Assembly (NCBI RefSeq): GCF_014699115.1
Contig: NZ_JACXAD010000005.1
Location: 220,016 to 284,015, forward strand
Direction of reading: 5' to 3'
Length of the DNA: 64,000 nucleotides
From: Hymenobacter montanus
GTDB lineage: Bacteria; Bacteroidota; Bacteroidia; Cytophagales; Hymenobacteraceae
The notes beneath the pieces are model-generated. The model made no database searches and was not told the origin of the DNA. It was given only the letters and a program-made list of their open reading frames with translations. Made by a program: the position numbers and the translations under genes. Below, one piece after another: positions 8,790 to 17,777 of the stretch (its first letter is position 1; each line of letters starts with the position of its first letter).

Positions 8790-8835
8790 CACATAAAAAA
8801 CCCCCTTACGCTATCGTAAGGGGGTTTTTTATGTG
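8790..8835. terminator. Strong bidirectional terminator
   Basis: A perfect 21-bp inverted repeat (8790-8810 with 8815-8835) has a CTAT loop, a GC-rich core (CCCCCTTACG) and A/T runs on both sides. It separates the plus-strand nuclease gene from the minus-strand tRNA-Val. Confidence 0.9.
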
Positions 8836-8908
8836 AGGTGTATTGGGCTCGAACCAACGACCTCCACCGTGTCAGGGTGGCGCTCTGAACCAACTGAGCT
8901 AACACCCC
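8834..8908 (-). tRNA. tRNA-Val(GAC)
   Basis: The 75-nt cloverleaf has acceptor GGGGTGT/ACACCTC with one G-U pair, D-arm with the normal GTTAGCTCAGTTGG, anticodon stem CCACC/GGTGG with loop CTGACAC (anticodon GAC, valine), T-arm with TTCGAGC and discriminator A. CCA is not encoded, as usual for many Bacteroidota tRNAs. A TACCTTTG -7 box lies 30 bases upstream. Confidence 0.93.
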
Positions 8909-8937
8909 GGGAGCGGCCTGCCAGGGTACCGCGGCCC

Positions 8938-8945
8938 CAAAGGTA
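8938..8945 (-). promoter_or_regulatory. -7 promoter element for tRNA-Val
   Basis: The minus strand reads TACCTTTG, an exact match to the Bacteroidota TAnnTTTG element, 30 bases upstream of the tRNA 5' end. No good TTTG -33 box is visible at the expected distance. Confidence 0.4.
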
Positions 8946-9098
8946 AGGCACGACTGCTTTTGGCGCACCGCCCAGCGCTTTTTTTCAGCTTTATAGACTG
9001 TACCTGACAACTTTCTCGTCCCGTAAAAGTATAGGGGCGAGTGGGAATAATAACTGTTCCCCTGCTATTCATTGATTTTAGCTTATTCTGTTCTAACC

Positions 9099-9779
9099 AT
9101 GAAAAAGACGCTTCTGTTTTCAGTGCTCGCCCTGGTTTACTCCACGGCCGCATTTGCTCAAGCCCGACCGGGCGGTAGCCTTTCTTCGGTGGACTACACG
9201 GGTGGGGCCGTCACCGAGTCGCGTAACACGGGATTTGGCATTAAGGGTGGCTACAACCTGAATGGCCTGCGCGGCAACGACATCAAGGGCATAGCCCGGA
9301 ACTCGCGCGACGATTTTCACGCGGGGTTGTACGGCCAGTTTGGCTTCAACAACTTCTCGTCGATCCAGGCGGAAATCTTATACTCGCGCCAAGGCTTTGA
9401 AGCCAACTCTGGCCCGAACAACGGGCGCCAGGCTTTCCGCATGGACTACCTGACGCTGCCGGTGATGTACGTGGGCAACATCACCGAAACCATCAGCTTC
9501 CACGTGGGCCCGCAGGTGTCGCTGCTGACTAATATCCGACGGGAAAATGAGGCGCTGGACATCTCCAAAAACGGCTTCAACTCGCTCGATTACGGTGGAG
9601 TAGGCGGCCTGGAAGCCCGCCTCGGCCCCGCCCGCCTGGGGGCGCGCTACAACCTGAGCCTGGGCAAAGTCTTTAAGGATGGGCCCAGCGAAACGGGCCT
9701 GGTGGCGGCGCAGTTTGGCAACAGCAAAGTCTACAACAACCTGGTTCAGGTGTATTTGGGCATCGGCTTCACGCAATAG
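9099..9779 (+). CDS. Outer-membrane beta-barrel protein (PorT-family-like)
   Basis: A 226-residue protein beginning at ATG 9099, where a clean signal peptide starts (MKKTLLFSVLALVYSTAAFA|Q); an in-frame ATT at 9072 would only add residues before it. The mature part has alternating amphipathic strands with glycines (GIKGGYNLNG, DDFHAGLYGQFGF, IQAEILYSRQGF, LTLPVMYVGNI, FHVGPQVSLL, GLEARLGPARLGARYNLSL) and ends in an aromatic-rich VQVYLGIGFTQ strand. This is the pattern of an eight-stranded barrel of the outer membrane beta-barrel domain group common in Bacteroidota. Ligand or function unknown. Confidence 0.85.
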   Translation: MKKTLLFSVLALVYSTAAFAQARPGGSLSSVDYTGGAVTESRNTGFGIKGGYNLNGLRGNDIKGIARNSRDDFHAGLYGQFGFNNFSSIQAEILYSRQGFEANSGPNNGRQAFRMDYLTLPVMYVGNITETISFHVGPQVSLLTNIRRENEALDISKNGFNSLDYGGVGGLEARLGPARLGARYNLSLGKVFKDGPSETGLVAAQFGNSKVYNNLVQVYLGIGFTQ

Positions 9780-9980
9780 TCACCCCTACTCGCTCTCCTG
9801 GTGCTCCAGCCCGGCTGAGCAGGCGCTCTGATCCGGGCCGGGACCAGACTTACCAAGACGGCACGGTGATTAAACCCAGCTATTCCGCCCTCATTCACCA
9901 ACGGTATTTCCGACCGCCGCAGCCACCGTACCCCGGCCTCGGTTTTCGGAAATAATCCTGATTGAATCGTTACTTGGCAA

Positions 9981-10010
9981 AAAGGAAGCCTTTGGGCTTC
10001 CTTTTTTGTT
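9981..10010. terminator. Rho-independent terminator
   Basis: A 10-bp perfect stem (AAAGGAAGCC with GGCTTCCTTT) with a TTTG loop, then a T run. It lies between the barrel gene and the next gene on the same strand. Confidence 0.8.
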
Positions 10011-10034
10011 GTTTTGCACCCGTAGTCACCGTCT

Positions 10035-10544
10035 ATGCCTCCCATTTCCCCCGCCGAGCTGGCGGCCATTTTTCAAGCCCAGGAGCTGCTGATCGGCCGG
10101 GGACTGGCGGTGCTGGCCACTTGGGCCCTGGCCAACCTGATAGTCAGTGGCCGGTTCTTATCAAAAGCCGACCGCCGCTACGCCGCCTTCTATTTCCACG
10201 GCATGAATGTAGGTTGGGGGGCCATCAACGCGGCGCTGGCGTGCTGGGGGGTTCTGCACCTGCACTTCAGCGCCCCGGCCGGTCTGGGCTTAGGCGAAGT
10301 ATTTCGGGCGCAGCTTTTCAACGAGAATTTGTTTCTGCTCAATGCCGGACTGGATGTGGCTTATGTAATGACGGGCTTCTACCTACGGGCGCAGGCCGCC
10401 TGGCCGGGGCAGCCGCACCAGGCCCGGCTGCACGGCTTTGGCCGCTCGCTGTGGGTGCAGGGCGGTTTCCTGCTGGTGTTCGACGCCGCGATGTGGATTC
10501 TGCTGCACTGGCTGGGGCGAAGCTGGCTGATGGGACTAACCTGA
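10035..10544 (+). CDS. Small integral membrane protein (DUF6992-like)
   Basis: A 169-residue protein with about four hydrophobic segments: roughly 20-45 (LAVLATWALANLIV), 60-85 (INAALACWGVL), 105-130 (NAGLDVAYVMTGFYL) and 143-165 (GGFLLVFDAAMWILLHWLG). There is no signal peptide and no catalytic motif. The pattern, with FYFHGMNVGWG and NAGLDVAYV, fits small membrane proteins annotated DUF6992 in related genomes; that name is from memory and is uncertain. It lies alone between two terminator-like structures. Function unknown. Confidence 0.75.
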   Translation: MPPISPAELAAIFQAQELLIGRGLAVLATWALANLIVSGRFLSKADRRYAAFYFHGMNVGWGAINAALACWGVLHLHFSAPAGLGLGEVFRAQLFNENLFLLNAGLDVAYVMTGFYLRAQAAWPGQPHQARLHGFGRSLWVQGGFLLVFDAAMWILLHWLGRSWLMGLT

Positions 10545-10960
10545 ACCTGAAAAAAACGCAGTCCGGCGGGGCGGCTTTGTTCGCGGGTTTGCACTGGGAG
10601 CTGCTTAGGCGAGCAGATAGAGCCGTTTTCGCATCGGAGCAAGGAATTAAAAATTAAAAATGAAGAATTAAAAATTAGTTGGTCAAATTTTTAATTCTTC
10701 ATTTTTAATTTTTAATTCCTAAAAAACGGTGCAGTGACTGGAGAGCCGCTCTAAGCGGGCAGATAGCTGAGGCGTTTTTTGGTTGACGTGAGTGCTTGAG
10801 GGCACGCGTAAGCATCCGGCGCAGCTTAACCGTGGGTACGTTTCCACAACTATAGCAAGCTGGGTCAGATGGATACCCTTTGCCCCATCGCAGTGCTGTT
10901 TTTTCTAGAAAAAAACAAGCCGTAGCGAACAAATTATTTTTTCCGGCTATCTTCCAGGTA
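10545..10960. other. Intergenic region holding the AT-rich palindrome
   Basis: Besides the palindrome at 10642-10720, this stretch is upstream sequence of the following cargo gene. No gene with coding character was found in it. Confidence 0.6.
10642..10720. repeat. Perfect 35-bp AT-rich inverted repeat
   Basis: Arms 10642-10676 and 10686-10720 are exact reverse complements, separated by a 9-nt loop (AGTTGGTCA). Each arm is built of repeated AATTAAAAATTA-like units. It could act as a bidirectional terminator or be a member of a dispersed palindromic repeat family. Confidence 0.85.
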
Positions 10961-12871
10961 ATGAAACACCCTTTACTGTCCCTGATTACCTCCCGCCTCT
11001 GCTGGCTGCTCCTGGCCCTATTCACCCCACTATTAGCGGCAGCCACCCACATTGTGGGCGGCGAGTTGGACTTGCGATACCGGACTGGTAGCACTTACAC
11101 CCTCAGCCTCAACCTGTATTTTGATGCCATCAACGGCAGCGCCGGGGCCCTCGACCAGCAACTGACGGCCAGCATTTTCAGCAAAGCCGATAACCGCCGT
11201 CTCACCAATGTGGTGCTCCCCCTGACCGGCAACACCTTCGTGACCTACACCAACCCGGCCTGCGCCGTGGGCTCGCTGAGCACTCGCAAGCTAGTGTACA
11301 CCAATGATATCGTTCTCAACGCGGCGACTTATAATAGTCCGCAGGGGTATTACGTGGCGGTGGAACGCTGCTGCCGTAACGTGACCATCAGCAACATCCT
11401 GATGCCCGAGGCGGCGGCTCAGGCCTTTTACCTGGAGTTTCCGGCCGTGGTGCGCAACGGCGCGCCATTCATCGACTCCACTCCGCGCATCTTCCCCCCG
11501 CTAGGCGACTACGCCTGCCGCAACGAGCTGTTCTACTACGATTTCGGTGGCCAGGACCCCGATGGCGACTCTCTGGCCTACGACATGGTAACGCCACTTA
11601 ACGGCCACACCACGGCCGCCGCGCCCTTGCTTTCTCAACCTGGACCAGCGCCCTACATTCCCATCACCTGGCGGCCTGGGCTGGGTGCGAGCAACCAGGT
11701 TCCGGGCAGCCCGGCGCTGGGAATTGATGCCCGCACCGGCCGCCTCACGGTGCGGCCCAGCAGCCTGGGGCTGTACGTGTTTGGCGTACGCTGCTCGGAG
11801 TATCGCAACGGCCTGAAGATTGGCGAGACCCGGCGCGACTTCCAACTGTACGTGCTCAACTGCCCCACGAACGATGCGCCCCGGCTGCAAGTCCGCACTC
11901 AGGGCAGCCCGGGGCTGTACCGGCCCGGGCGCGACACCCTGCGCCTAAGGCCTGGCAGCAACCGCTGCCTGACCATTCGTTACACCGACCCCAACCCCAA
12001 CTCGGCCCTGACCATGACGAGCCGGCCGGTTAACTTCAGCGGACCGGCTCCCGTGTTTACCACCCCCAGCAGCGGTACGGTACGCACTCCCGGCGCCCCG
12101 GACACCCTCACGGCGACTATCTGCTTCCCTGAGTGCATTGATAGCCGGGGCAGGGTGTATTTACTCGACCTCATCGTGGCCGACAACGGGTGCAGCCTCC
12201 CCAAGCACGACACCGTGCGGGTAGCCTTCACCGCGACCCCGCCACCCAACGAGGCGCCCGTGCTCACCACCAGCTTCCCGCCCCCCCCCGCTGCGGGCAG
12301 CGCCCCGACGGTGGTACGGGTGCCCCTGGGCACCCGCTACACCGCCACCCTGGCCGGCAGCGATGCCGACCGTAACCCGCTGACCCTGACTGCTACCGGG
12401 GAGGGATTCGACCTGGCGGCCGCGAAGATGAGCTTTACCGCGCAGAACGGCCCGGGCCAGGCCAGCGGCACTTTTACCTGGGAGGCCGACTGCGGGGCGT
12501 TTAACGCCGAGGGCCTGACCGTCCGGTTTCAGCTGGCGGAGACCGGGCCCTGCGTACCTCTGCCGCAGGAGCGCCGGATTCGGTTTGAGATAACCCCGTT
12601 GGAAGATACCGCGGCTTTTCGCCCGCCCAACGTCATCACCCCCAACCGCGATAGTCAAAACGACTACCTGATTATGCCCAACCTGCCCCTCGACTTTTGC
12701 AACCGCCGGTTCGCAAGCATCAAAATCTTCTCCCGCTGGGGCCAGCTCGTGTATCAGTCGCCCGACCGTAACTTCCGTTGGGGCGGCGCGGGCCAGTCGG
12801 GTATCTACTATTACCTCGTCACGTACACCGACGGCCGCAAGTACAAAGGCTGGGTGGAAGTGATTCAGTAA
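10961..12871 (+). CDS. Secreted multi-domain protein with gliding-motility-associated (type B) T9SS sorting domain
   Basis: A 636-residue protein started at ATG 10961, where the signal peptide begins (MKHPLLSLITSRLCWLLLALFTPLLAAA). The mature N-terminus THIVGGEL-x-LRY is a common opening of large Bacteroidota cargo proteins. Ig- or PKD-like beta domains follow, including a QDPDGDSLAYDMVTPLNG segment and an ATLAGSDADRNPLTLTATG repeat. The last 85 residues form the type B CTD (PNVITPNRDSQNDYL, IFSRWGQLVYQS, GIYYYLVTYTDGRKYKGWVEV). Such proteins are exported by T9SS and often retained at the surface; they may be adhesins. Full length for this type. Confidence 0.9.
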   Translation: MKHPLLSLITSRLCWLLLALFTPLLAAATHIVGGELDLRYRTGSTYTLSLNLYFDAINGSAGALDQQLTASIFSKADNRRLTNVVLPLTGNTFVTYTNPACAVGSLSTRKLVYTNDIVLNAATYNSPQGYYVAVERCCRNVTISNILMPEAAAQAFYLEFPAVVRNGAPFIDSTPRIFPPLGDYACRNELFYYDFGGQDPDGDSLAYDMVTPLNGHTTAAAPLLSQPGPAPYIPITWRPGLGASNQVPGSPALGIDARTGRLTVRPSSLGLYVFGVRCSEYRNGLKIGETRRDFQLYVLNCPTNDAPRLQVRTQGSPGLYRPGRDTLRLRPGSNRCLTIRYTDPNPNSALTMTSRPVNFSGPAPVFTTPSSGTVRTPGAPDTLTATICFPECIDSRGRVYLLDLIVADNGCSLPKHDTVRVAFTATPPPNEAPVLTTSFPPPPAAGSAPTVVRVPLGTRYTATLAGSDADRNPLTLTATGEGFDLAAAKMSFTAQNGPGQASGTFTWEADCGAFNAEGLTVRFQLAETGPCVPLPQERRIRFEITPLEDTAAFRPPNVITPNRDSQNDYLIMPNLPLDFCNRRFASIKIFSRWGQLVYQSPDRNFRWGGAGQSGIYYYLVTYTDGRKYKGWVEVIQ

Positions 12872-13000
12872 CCACGCCCCCACTTCGGGCCACAATTAAT
12901 GACGGCGCTTACGTTTCGGGAGGCGGGGCCAAGGCGGCGCTCCGCGCCACTGGCCAGGGAGGTGCAACGCCCGCCATTACGCCGCCGTCTGTTATTGCCT

Positions 13001-14863
13001 ATGATTCGACTTCTCATTGCCGTCCTCCTAGTGGTTGGGCTCTGCCGCCCCGCCTCTGCCCAGGCCCTGTACCTGCCGCGCGATATCCAGCAAGCCTATG
13101 CCAAGGGCACCCGCGCACCCGACGGCCGCCCCGGCCCCAACTACTGGCAGAACCGCGCCCGCTACCACATCACGATGCAGGTCTTGCCGCCCAACCGCAA
13201 CATCCGGGGCCGCGAGCGCATCAGCTATTTCAACAACAGCCCCGACACGCTGCGCCGGCTGGTAATCCGGCTAACCCCCAATATTCACCAGCCCGGCGCG
13301 ACCCGCTACACCGATGCCTCCGCCGACTATCTCACTTCGGGGGTCGAAATTGATACCTTGACCGTGGCCGGGCAGAAAAGCGCGCTGCCCTACGCCGGCC
13401 ACGCCACCTGGCGCGTGCTGCCGCTGCCCCGCCCCCTGCTCCCCCACGATTCGGTGCAGCTGACCTGCGCCTGGCACTTCCCCATCTCCCTGGAAAGCGG
13501 CCGGGAAGGAATGATCGACAAAACCACCTACTTCCTGGCCTACTTCTACCCCCGTGTAGCGGTTTACGACGATTACAACGGCTGGGACCGACTCGACTTC
13601 ACCGATCAGCAGGAATTCTACAACGACTTCAACGACTACACCCTGCACGTGCAAGCCCCGGCCAACTACCTGGTATGGGCCACCGGCACCCTGCAAAACC
13701 CTGATGAAGTGCTGCAGAAGCCCTTCGCCCAGCGCCTGAGACAATCGCTGACCAGCGACAAGAACATTCACATCGTCACCGCGGCTGACCTCGCCGCCCG
13801 GAAAATTACGGCTCAGCGCCCCGTGAACACCTGGAAGTGGCAGGCCCGCGACATCTCCGACGTCGCGTTCGGCCTGAGCGACCACTACGTGTGGGACGGG
13901 GCCAGCGTCATCGTCGATGCCAGTACCAAGCGCCGGGCCAGCGTGCAAGCGGCCTTCGCCGACTCCACCGCCGACTTCCACTACGCTGTCGACAACGGCC
14001 GCAATGCCCTGGGCTGGTTTTCCAATAAGAACAACTGGCCGGGTATCCCCTACCCGTTCCCCCAAATGACGGTTTTTCAGGGCTTCGCCGACATGGAATA
14101 CCCGATGATGGTAAACGACAGCCCACAGAAGGACCTGCGGTTTGCCCAGTTCGTCGAAGAGCACGAAATTGCCCACACCTGGTTCCCCTTCTACATGGGC
14201 ATCAACGAAAGCCGCTATGCCTTCATGGACGAGGGCTGGGCCACCACCCTGGAGCTGCTCATCGGCCGCTCGGAACACCCGGTGGCCGAGGTCGACAACC
14301 TCTACAAGCGGTTCCGGGTCGCCAGCTGGATTCACGACGCCTCTACGAGCCAGGATTTGCCCATTATCACGCCCTCGAGCGAGCTGCGCGGGGCGGCGTA
14401 CGGCAACAACGCCTACGGCAAGCCCTCGCTGAGCTACCTCGCCCTGAAAGATCTGCTGGGCGACGACCTGTTCAAGAAGTGCCTCCACACCTACATGGAC
14501 CGCTGGCACGGCAAGCACCCCATTCCGTGGGATTACTTCAACTCCTTCAACGACGCCGCGGGCCGCAACCTGAACTGGTTTTTCAACAACTGGTTTTTCA
14601 CCAACAACTACATTGACCTGGCCGTGGGGCCGGTCGCGGGCACCAGCGTCACGGTGCAAAACATTGGCGGCTTCGCCGTGCCCTTCGATATGGCCGTGGT
14701 GTACGCCGATGGCAGCCAGCAGACGCTGCATCAGTCGCCGGCCATCTGGCAAGCCAACCCCAGGCAAGCCACGGTAACCGTCCCGAAAGCCGTGAAAGCC
14801 GTGAAGCTGCTGGGCGGCATTTTCATGGATGCCAACGAAAAGGATAACGCGTGGAGGCAATGA
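13001..14863 (+). CDS. M1 family zinc metallopeptidase (secreted)
   Basis: A 620-residue protein; ATG at 13001 starts a signal peptide (MIRLLIAVLLVVGLCRPASA). The zinc site is H388-E-I-A-H392 with the third ligand E411 exactly 19 residues on (FMDEG), as in aminopeptidase N and leukotriene A4 hydrolase relatives. FADMEYPMMV corresponds to the GAMEN exopeptidase motif in modified form. An N-terminal beta-saddle domain (about 40-220) and a C-terminal helical part follow the M1 plan, but there is no large C-terminal armadillo domain. Probably periplasmic or extracellular peptide degradation. Another M1 gene of similar size lies at 36332-37996. Confidence 0.92.
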   Translation: MIRLLIAVLLVVGLCRPASAQALYLPRDIQQAYAKGTRAPDGRPGPNYWQNRARYHITMQVLPPNRNIRGRERISYFNNSPDTLRRLVIRLTPNIHQPGATRYTDASADYLTSGVEIDTLTVAGQKSALPYAGHATWRVLPLPRPLLPHDSVQLTCAWHFPISLESGREGMIDKTTYFLAYFYPRVAVYDDYNGWDRLDFTDQQEFYNDFNDYTLHVQAPANYLVWATGTLQNPDEVLQKPFAQRLRQSLTSDKNIHIVTAADLAARKITAQRPVNTWKWQARDISDVAFGLSDHYVWDGASVIVDASTKRRASVQAAFADSTADFHYAVDNGRNALGWFSNKNNWPGIPYPFPQMTVFQGFADMEYPMMVNDSPQKDLRFAQFVEEHEIAHTWFPFYMGINESRYAFMDEGWATTLELLIGRSEHPVAEVDNLYKRFRVASWIHDASTSQDLPIITPSSELRGAAYGNNAYGKPSLSYLALKDLLGDDLFKKCLHTYMDRWHGKHPIPWDYFNSFNDAAGRNLNWFFNNWFFTNNYIDLAVGPVAGTSVTVQNIGGFAVPFDMAVVYADGSQQTLHQSPAIWQANPRQATVTVPKAVKAVKLLGGIFMDANEKDNAWRQ

Positions 14864-14936
14864 CACCTCACGGGATCCCCGGGGCATGAACCCGTCTCCA
14901 CCGACGAGGGGAACCGGTCTTGCACCTGACGTCACA

Positions 14937-14972
14937 TAAAGAAGCCCGCTCAAAAGTGGGCTTCTTTATTTT
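14937..14972. terminator. Terminator after the M1 peptidase
   Basis: A 14-bp stem (TAAAGAAGCCCGCT with AGTGGGCTTCTTTA, one mismatch), a 4-nt loop and flanking T/A runs. Confidence 0.85.
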
Positions 14973-15366
14973 CTCGCTATCAAATAGTTTTGAGTCCAAC
15001 CGGTGTCCTAGTGGGCTGAGGTTCTGGCGAATGTGCTTGGCATAGCTCTTTCAGTTCTTTTCTTATCTCGCTTGAGTCAACGGAACCATTATACCCTATT
15101 TCGCTCCCAGCTTGGGACCCACGACGCGACATTGATTCGCGTTAACCTGGAGTATCATGTCATGGGTGCGTTAAGGCTGGCCCTTGACAACAGTAAGGCT
15201 AACCAGCAGCAGGTATTTACCCAACCGCCTACGCTTTACCCCTTCCACCTGCCTGCAATGCAATCGACGTCGCAGGAGTAACTGAGGTAAATTCTTGATA
15301 TGGGAAATCCCTATTGGATTACCAATGCTGAGCTATTTTGTATCCTCATTAACTTTTCTGATTCCC
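14973..15366. other. Intergenic region before the DUF262 module
   Basis: GC falls across this stretch. An open frame of 82 codons at 15033-15281 shows no recognisable domain and is not called. No attachment site or direct repeat flanking the AT-rich module could be recognised by eye. Confidence 0.4.
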
Positions 15367-16401
15367 TCAATCAATCTTTAATTGAGGTGCATATTCTAGG
15401 TCTAGCTTGGACTGAATTATCTCACCTCTTCTAACTCTACTGCCCCTATCATTAGAAGCTTGCAGTGCAGCACGAGCATAAATCCTATCGTATTCATCAG
15501 ACTCTGACACATCCTTAGTTAAGTCAACCTTATCGATTGCTGCATAAAAATCATTAAGCCTGTTTCGTGTCTCAATCAGGTTCAGACTAATTTTTCTTTT
15601 AAACAATGCTCTATGGACTTCAACTAACAAGGAGAATAAGTCACCTTTATTCCATACCCTTGAAGTATTAGGAAACTTACAGTCAGATATAAATTCGACT
15701 GTAGCGTTAAATTCCGACTCTATCTTACCCCTCTCATCGAACTCCTCATTGTATCGTTCAAGATATTTTTCTAGTTGTTCATCACGGTTAAAATAACCCG
15801 ACATCATTGACACCACTACTGTTAAACAAAACCTGGTATCACCCATACGTTTTATTTCAGTATTTTTAAAGAATCTATTGTTTTCAAAGAAAGGCATGCT
15901 GGCCAGTCTGTCTCCAAATTCTTTAAAATCGCCGTCATAACGAGCATTATGAATTTCCATCGGATTCAACGCGTAATTAGTTGAATTAATCCGCTTGAAC
16001 ACCTCTAGAATATCTTCAATAGACATTCGTCCCAAATCCCGGATAACCACCTCATATTCTAAAAAGTCGCGCTTTTCATCTTCACCCAACTCCCGATATG
16101 GTCTGGTATTTCTATCAAGCTTTAATTCCTCAGCGCCCTTAAAATACTGGAAGAGCGTAGAAATGCGCTGTTGACCATCGACTAGCCACTCAGTACCAAC
16201 TCCTGTCTCGTTATTGACTTCACCAGCGGCAACATACACCTCAGGGAAAGGATAACCCTGAAGAACAGTCTTTATGAATGCTAATTTATGTTTATTAGAC
16301 CAGACAAGCCGACGCTGAAAGTAGGGTTTAGGAACAAGTTCACCATTTTGAATTGATGTTAATAGAATCCGAATTTTTCTATTAGTTGCTGAAGTTTTCA
16401 T
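15367..16401 (-). CDS. DUF262 (GmrS-like/ParB-fold) protein
   Basis: A 344-residue protein. The N-terminal DUF262 domain has the family marks: ILLTSIQNGELVPKPYFQRR, then the diagnostic D75-G-Q-Q-R79 followed by STLFQYF, and later FKRINS and NALP-like N-P-M-E-I-H-N-A-R. DUF262 is the NTP-hydrolysing, ParB/sulfiredoxin-like domain of GmrSD type IV restriction enzymes. The C-terminal half is helical and lacks an obvious DUF1524 HNH nuclease (no H-x-x-P catalytic motif), so it is shorter than GmrSD. The gene overlaps the upstream nucleotidyltransferase by 20 bases, which indicates coupled translation. Strongly AT-rich compared with its flanks. Defence role inferred. Confidence 0.85.
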   Translation of the reverse strand: MKTSATNRKIRILLTSIQNGELVPKPYFQRRLVWSNKHKLAFIKTVLQGYPFPEVYVAAGEVNNETGVGTEWLVDGQQRISTLFQYFKGAEELKLDRNTRPYRELGEDEKRDFLEYEVVIRDLGRMSIEDILEVFKRINSTNYALNPMEIHNARYDGDFKEFGDRLASMPFFENNRFFKNTEIKRMGDTRFCLTVVVSMMSGYFNRDEQLEKYLERYNEEFDERGKIESEFNATVEFISDCKFPNTSRVWNKGDLFSLLVEVHRALFKRKISLNLIETRNRLNDFYAAIDKVDLTKDVSESDEYDRIYARAALQASNDRGSRVRRGEIIQSKLDLEYAPQLKID

Positions 16402-16954
16402 TATTTAATTGTGTTCTACATTGTTCAAAACATTGGTTCTGATAATTCTCGAAGAAGAATCTTGAATGATACAAGCCTCCTCGTATCCGATACGGGCCAA
16501 ACTCCCCACTGCCTGAAATTCCTTCGAAGAAATCCCACCACATTCTGGTCCTAATGAAGGAAGTCTCTAGAGGCAACTTATCGGGCCTCATCCAACCTTT
16601 AAAATGGTATTCCTTAAATGAATGACTTTGCTCCCAGTATCCACCATTTCTCTCAAATGAATACAGCTCTTGCCAAATTCTTTCATACAAATCTTGAGAT
16701 ATAATTACAATATCTATATCAGACTCATCCCTAAATGGGAGAAACCTTCGTTTAGGCTTAATAGAGAACCCTAGCTTTGCAGATCCTACTAAGAAAACCT
16801 TGCTAAAATCTACCTGAAAATGGTTTGCGACTTTCTCTCTAATTTGGTGATGCATGCTATCATCAAGAGCAAAACTTCCACCTGAAAGGTAGTATTTATT
16901 GACAAGTTGGGTATTACTAAGACTCAAAAGGTCATTTTTGAAAATTGAAACCAT
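16382..16954 (-). CDS. Polymerase-beta-like nucleotidyltransferase
   Basis: A 190-residue protein with a minimal nucleotidyltransferase core: V-G57-S58 on the first strand-helix turn, and D79-I-D81 (ESDIDIVI) as the metal-binding pair. A third acidic residue may be E of LPLETSF. The GS-to-DxD spacing (about 21 residues, with KPKRRFLPFRDE between) is longer than in MNT antitoxins. The rest is rich in aromatic residues. It probably transfers a nucleotide to a protein or small molecule. It is the first gene of a two-gene operon with the DUF262 protein and is AT-rich. Could be part of a defence or toxin-antitoxin module. Confidence 0.75.
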   Translation of the reverse strand: MVSIFKNDLLSLSNTQLVNKYYLSGGSFALDDSMHHQIREKVANHFQVDFSKVFLVGSAKLGFSIKPKRRFLPFRDESDIDIVIISQDLYERIWQELYSFERNGGYWEQSHSFKEYHFKGWMRPDKLPLETSFIRTRMWWDFFEGISGSGEFGPYRIRGGLYHSRFFFENYQNQCFEQCRTQLNNENFSN

Positions 16955-17144
16955 GTTCGGTTAGATATTTGTATTTAATATAATATTACCCATGATCCCA
17001 GCAGCCCCCGTCACTACACTTCTGCTGCACGTAGCCTGCGCTTCTGAGCGCTACCATGTAATCAACCGCCGACAGGGACTGCACGAAGCACTCATTGGCG
17101 TCGCTCACCAACCATGATGGCTAGTTTCGGCCCTGCCACCTCCA

Positions 17145-17519
17145 CTAATACGCGCCCAGCATGGGCGCTCTTAAGAATGTCGTGTTCCTGCCTGTCTTAT
17201 GTAGCTCATGATGCCTAGCAATCTGAGATAGTCGCCCCCCAAGCTCCCGCAGGAAGATGCATTGCGCATCACTCTGCACTTTCACAAACTCCTCGAAGCA
17301 GCCCAGCAGCTCGCTCCGCATCAGCTTGGCGTTGGTCCCACAGGCCGCGTTCCCGAACCGCGTTTCGTCTATGCGCGAACGAGCCAGTGTCTTGAACCCC
17401 AACGTTGGGGTGTACCGCTCTTTGTACTGCCCAAATTTGGACTGGTGGTCAAGGTAGTTCTGCCCGGCCAGCGGTAACAGCAGCAACAGGTCGCTTTGCG
17501 ACATTGATAGAATTCTCAT
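17145..17519 (-). CDS. Hypothetical protein, possibly a gene remnant
   Basis: An open frame of 124 codons, MRILSMSQSDLLLLLPLAG at the start. It reads like a helical protein (LFKT/LRELGGRLSQIARHHEL), with a pattern (LLLLPLAGQNYLDH) that resembles small Bacteroidota hypothetical proteins. It lies alone in a 700-base stretch between the AT-rich module and the broken thioesterase gene. No domain recognised. It may be a truncated gene. Confidence 0.3.
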   Translation of the reverse strand: MRILSMSQSDLLLLLPLAGQNYLDHQSKFGQYKERYTPTLGFKTLARSRIDETRFGNAACGTNAKLMRSELLGCFEEFVKVQSDAQCIFLRELGGRLSQIARHHELHKTGRNTTFLRAPMLGAY

Positions 17520-17777
17520 CCGTTCAGGGTAGACTGTAAAGCTTAGTTTCGGCCCGAATGTAAGAGGATATTTTTATCCCCATATCTCCAATCAAGCACC
17601 TACCCTGACATCGAGAAAAAATGCAAAAACACTTGTTTATTAGCTAACTCTTTCGCTAGCTCTCAACTTTCGCCCCACCACCCGCGCACGAGAAAATGTA
17701 CTCTCTACTCTCGTTCCTCCCAATCCAGTGCCTTTTCCCTACAGAGAGGGGTCACGCCCCGTTAGCGTCCCGTAGGG

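Noticed and set aside
13271..14953. Minus-strand frame of 560 codons over the M1 peptidase
   Set aside because: Antisense shadow of a gene with an intact zinc site.
15033..15281. 82-codon open frame before the DUF262 module
   Set aside because: No domain or signal, no promoter and no homology-like pattern; likely chance.
14973..17144. Integrative-element boundaries around the DUF262 module
   Set aside because: No integrase and no flanking direct repeat or tRNA could be identified, so no element is claimed.
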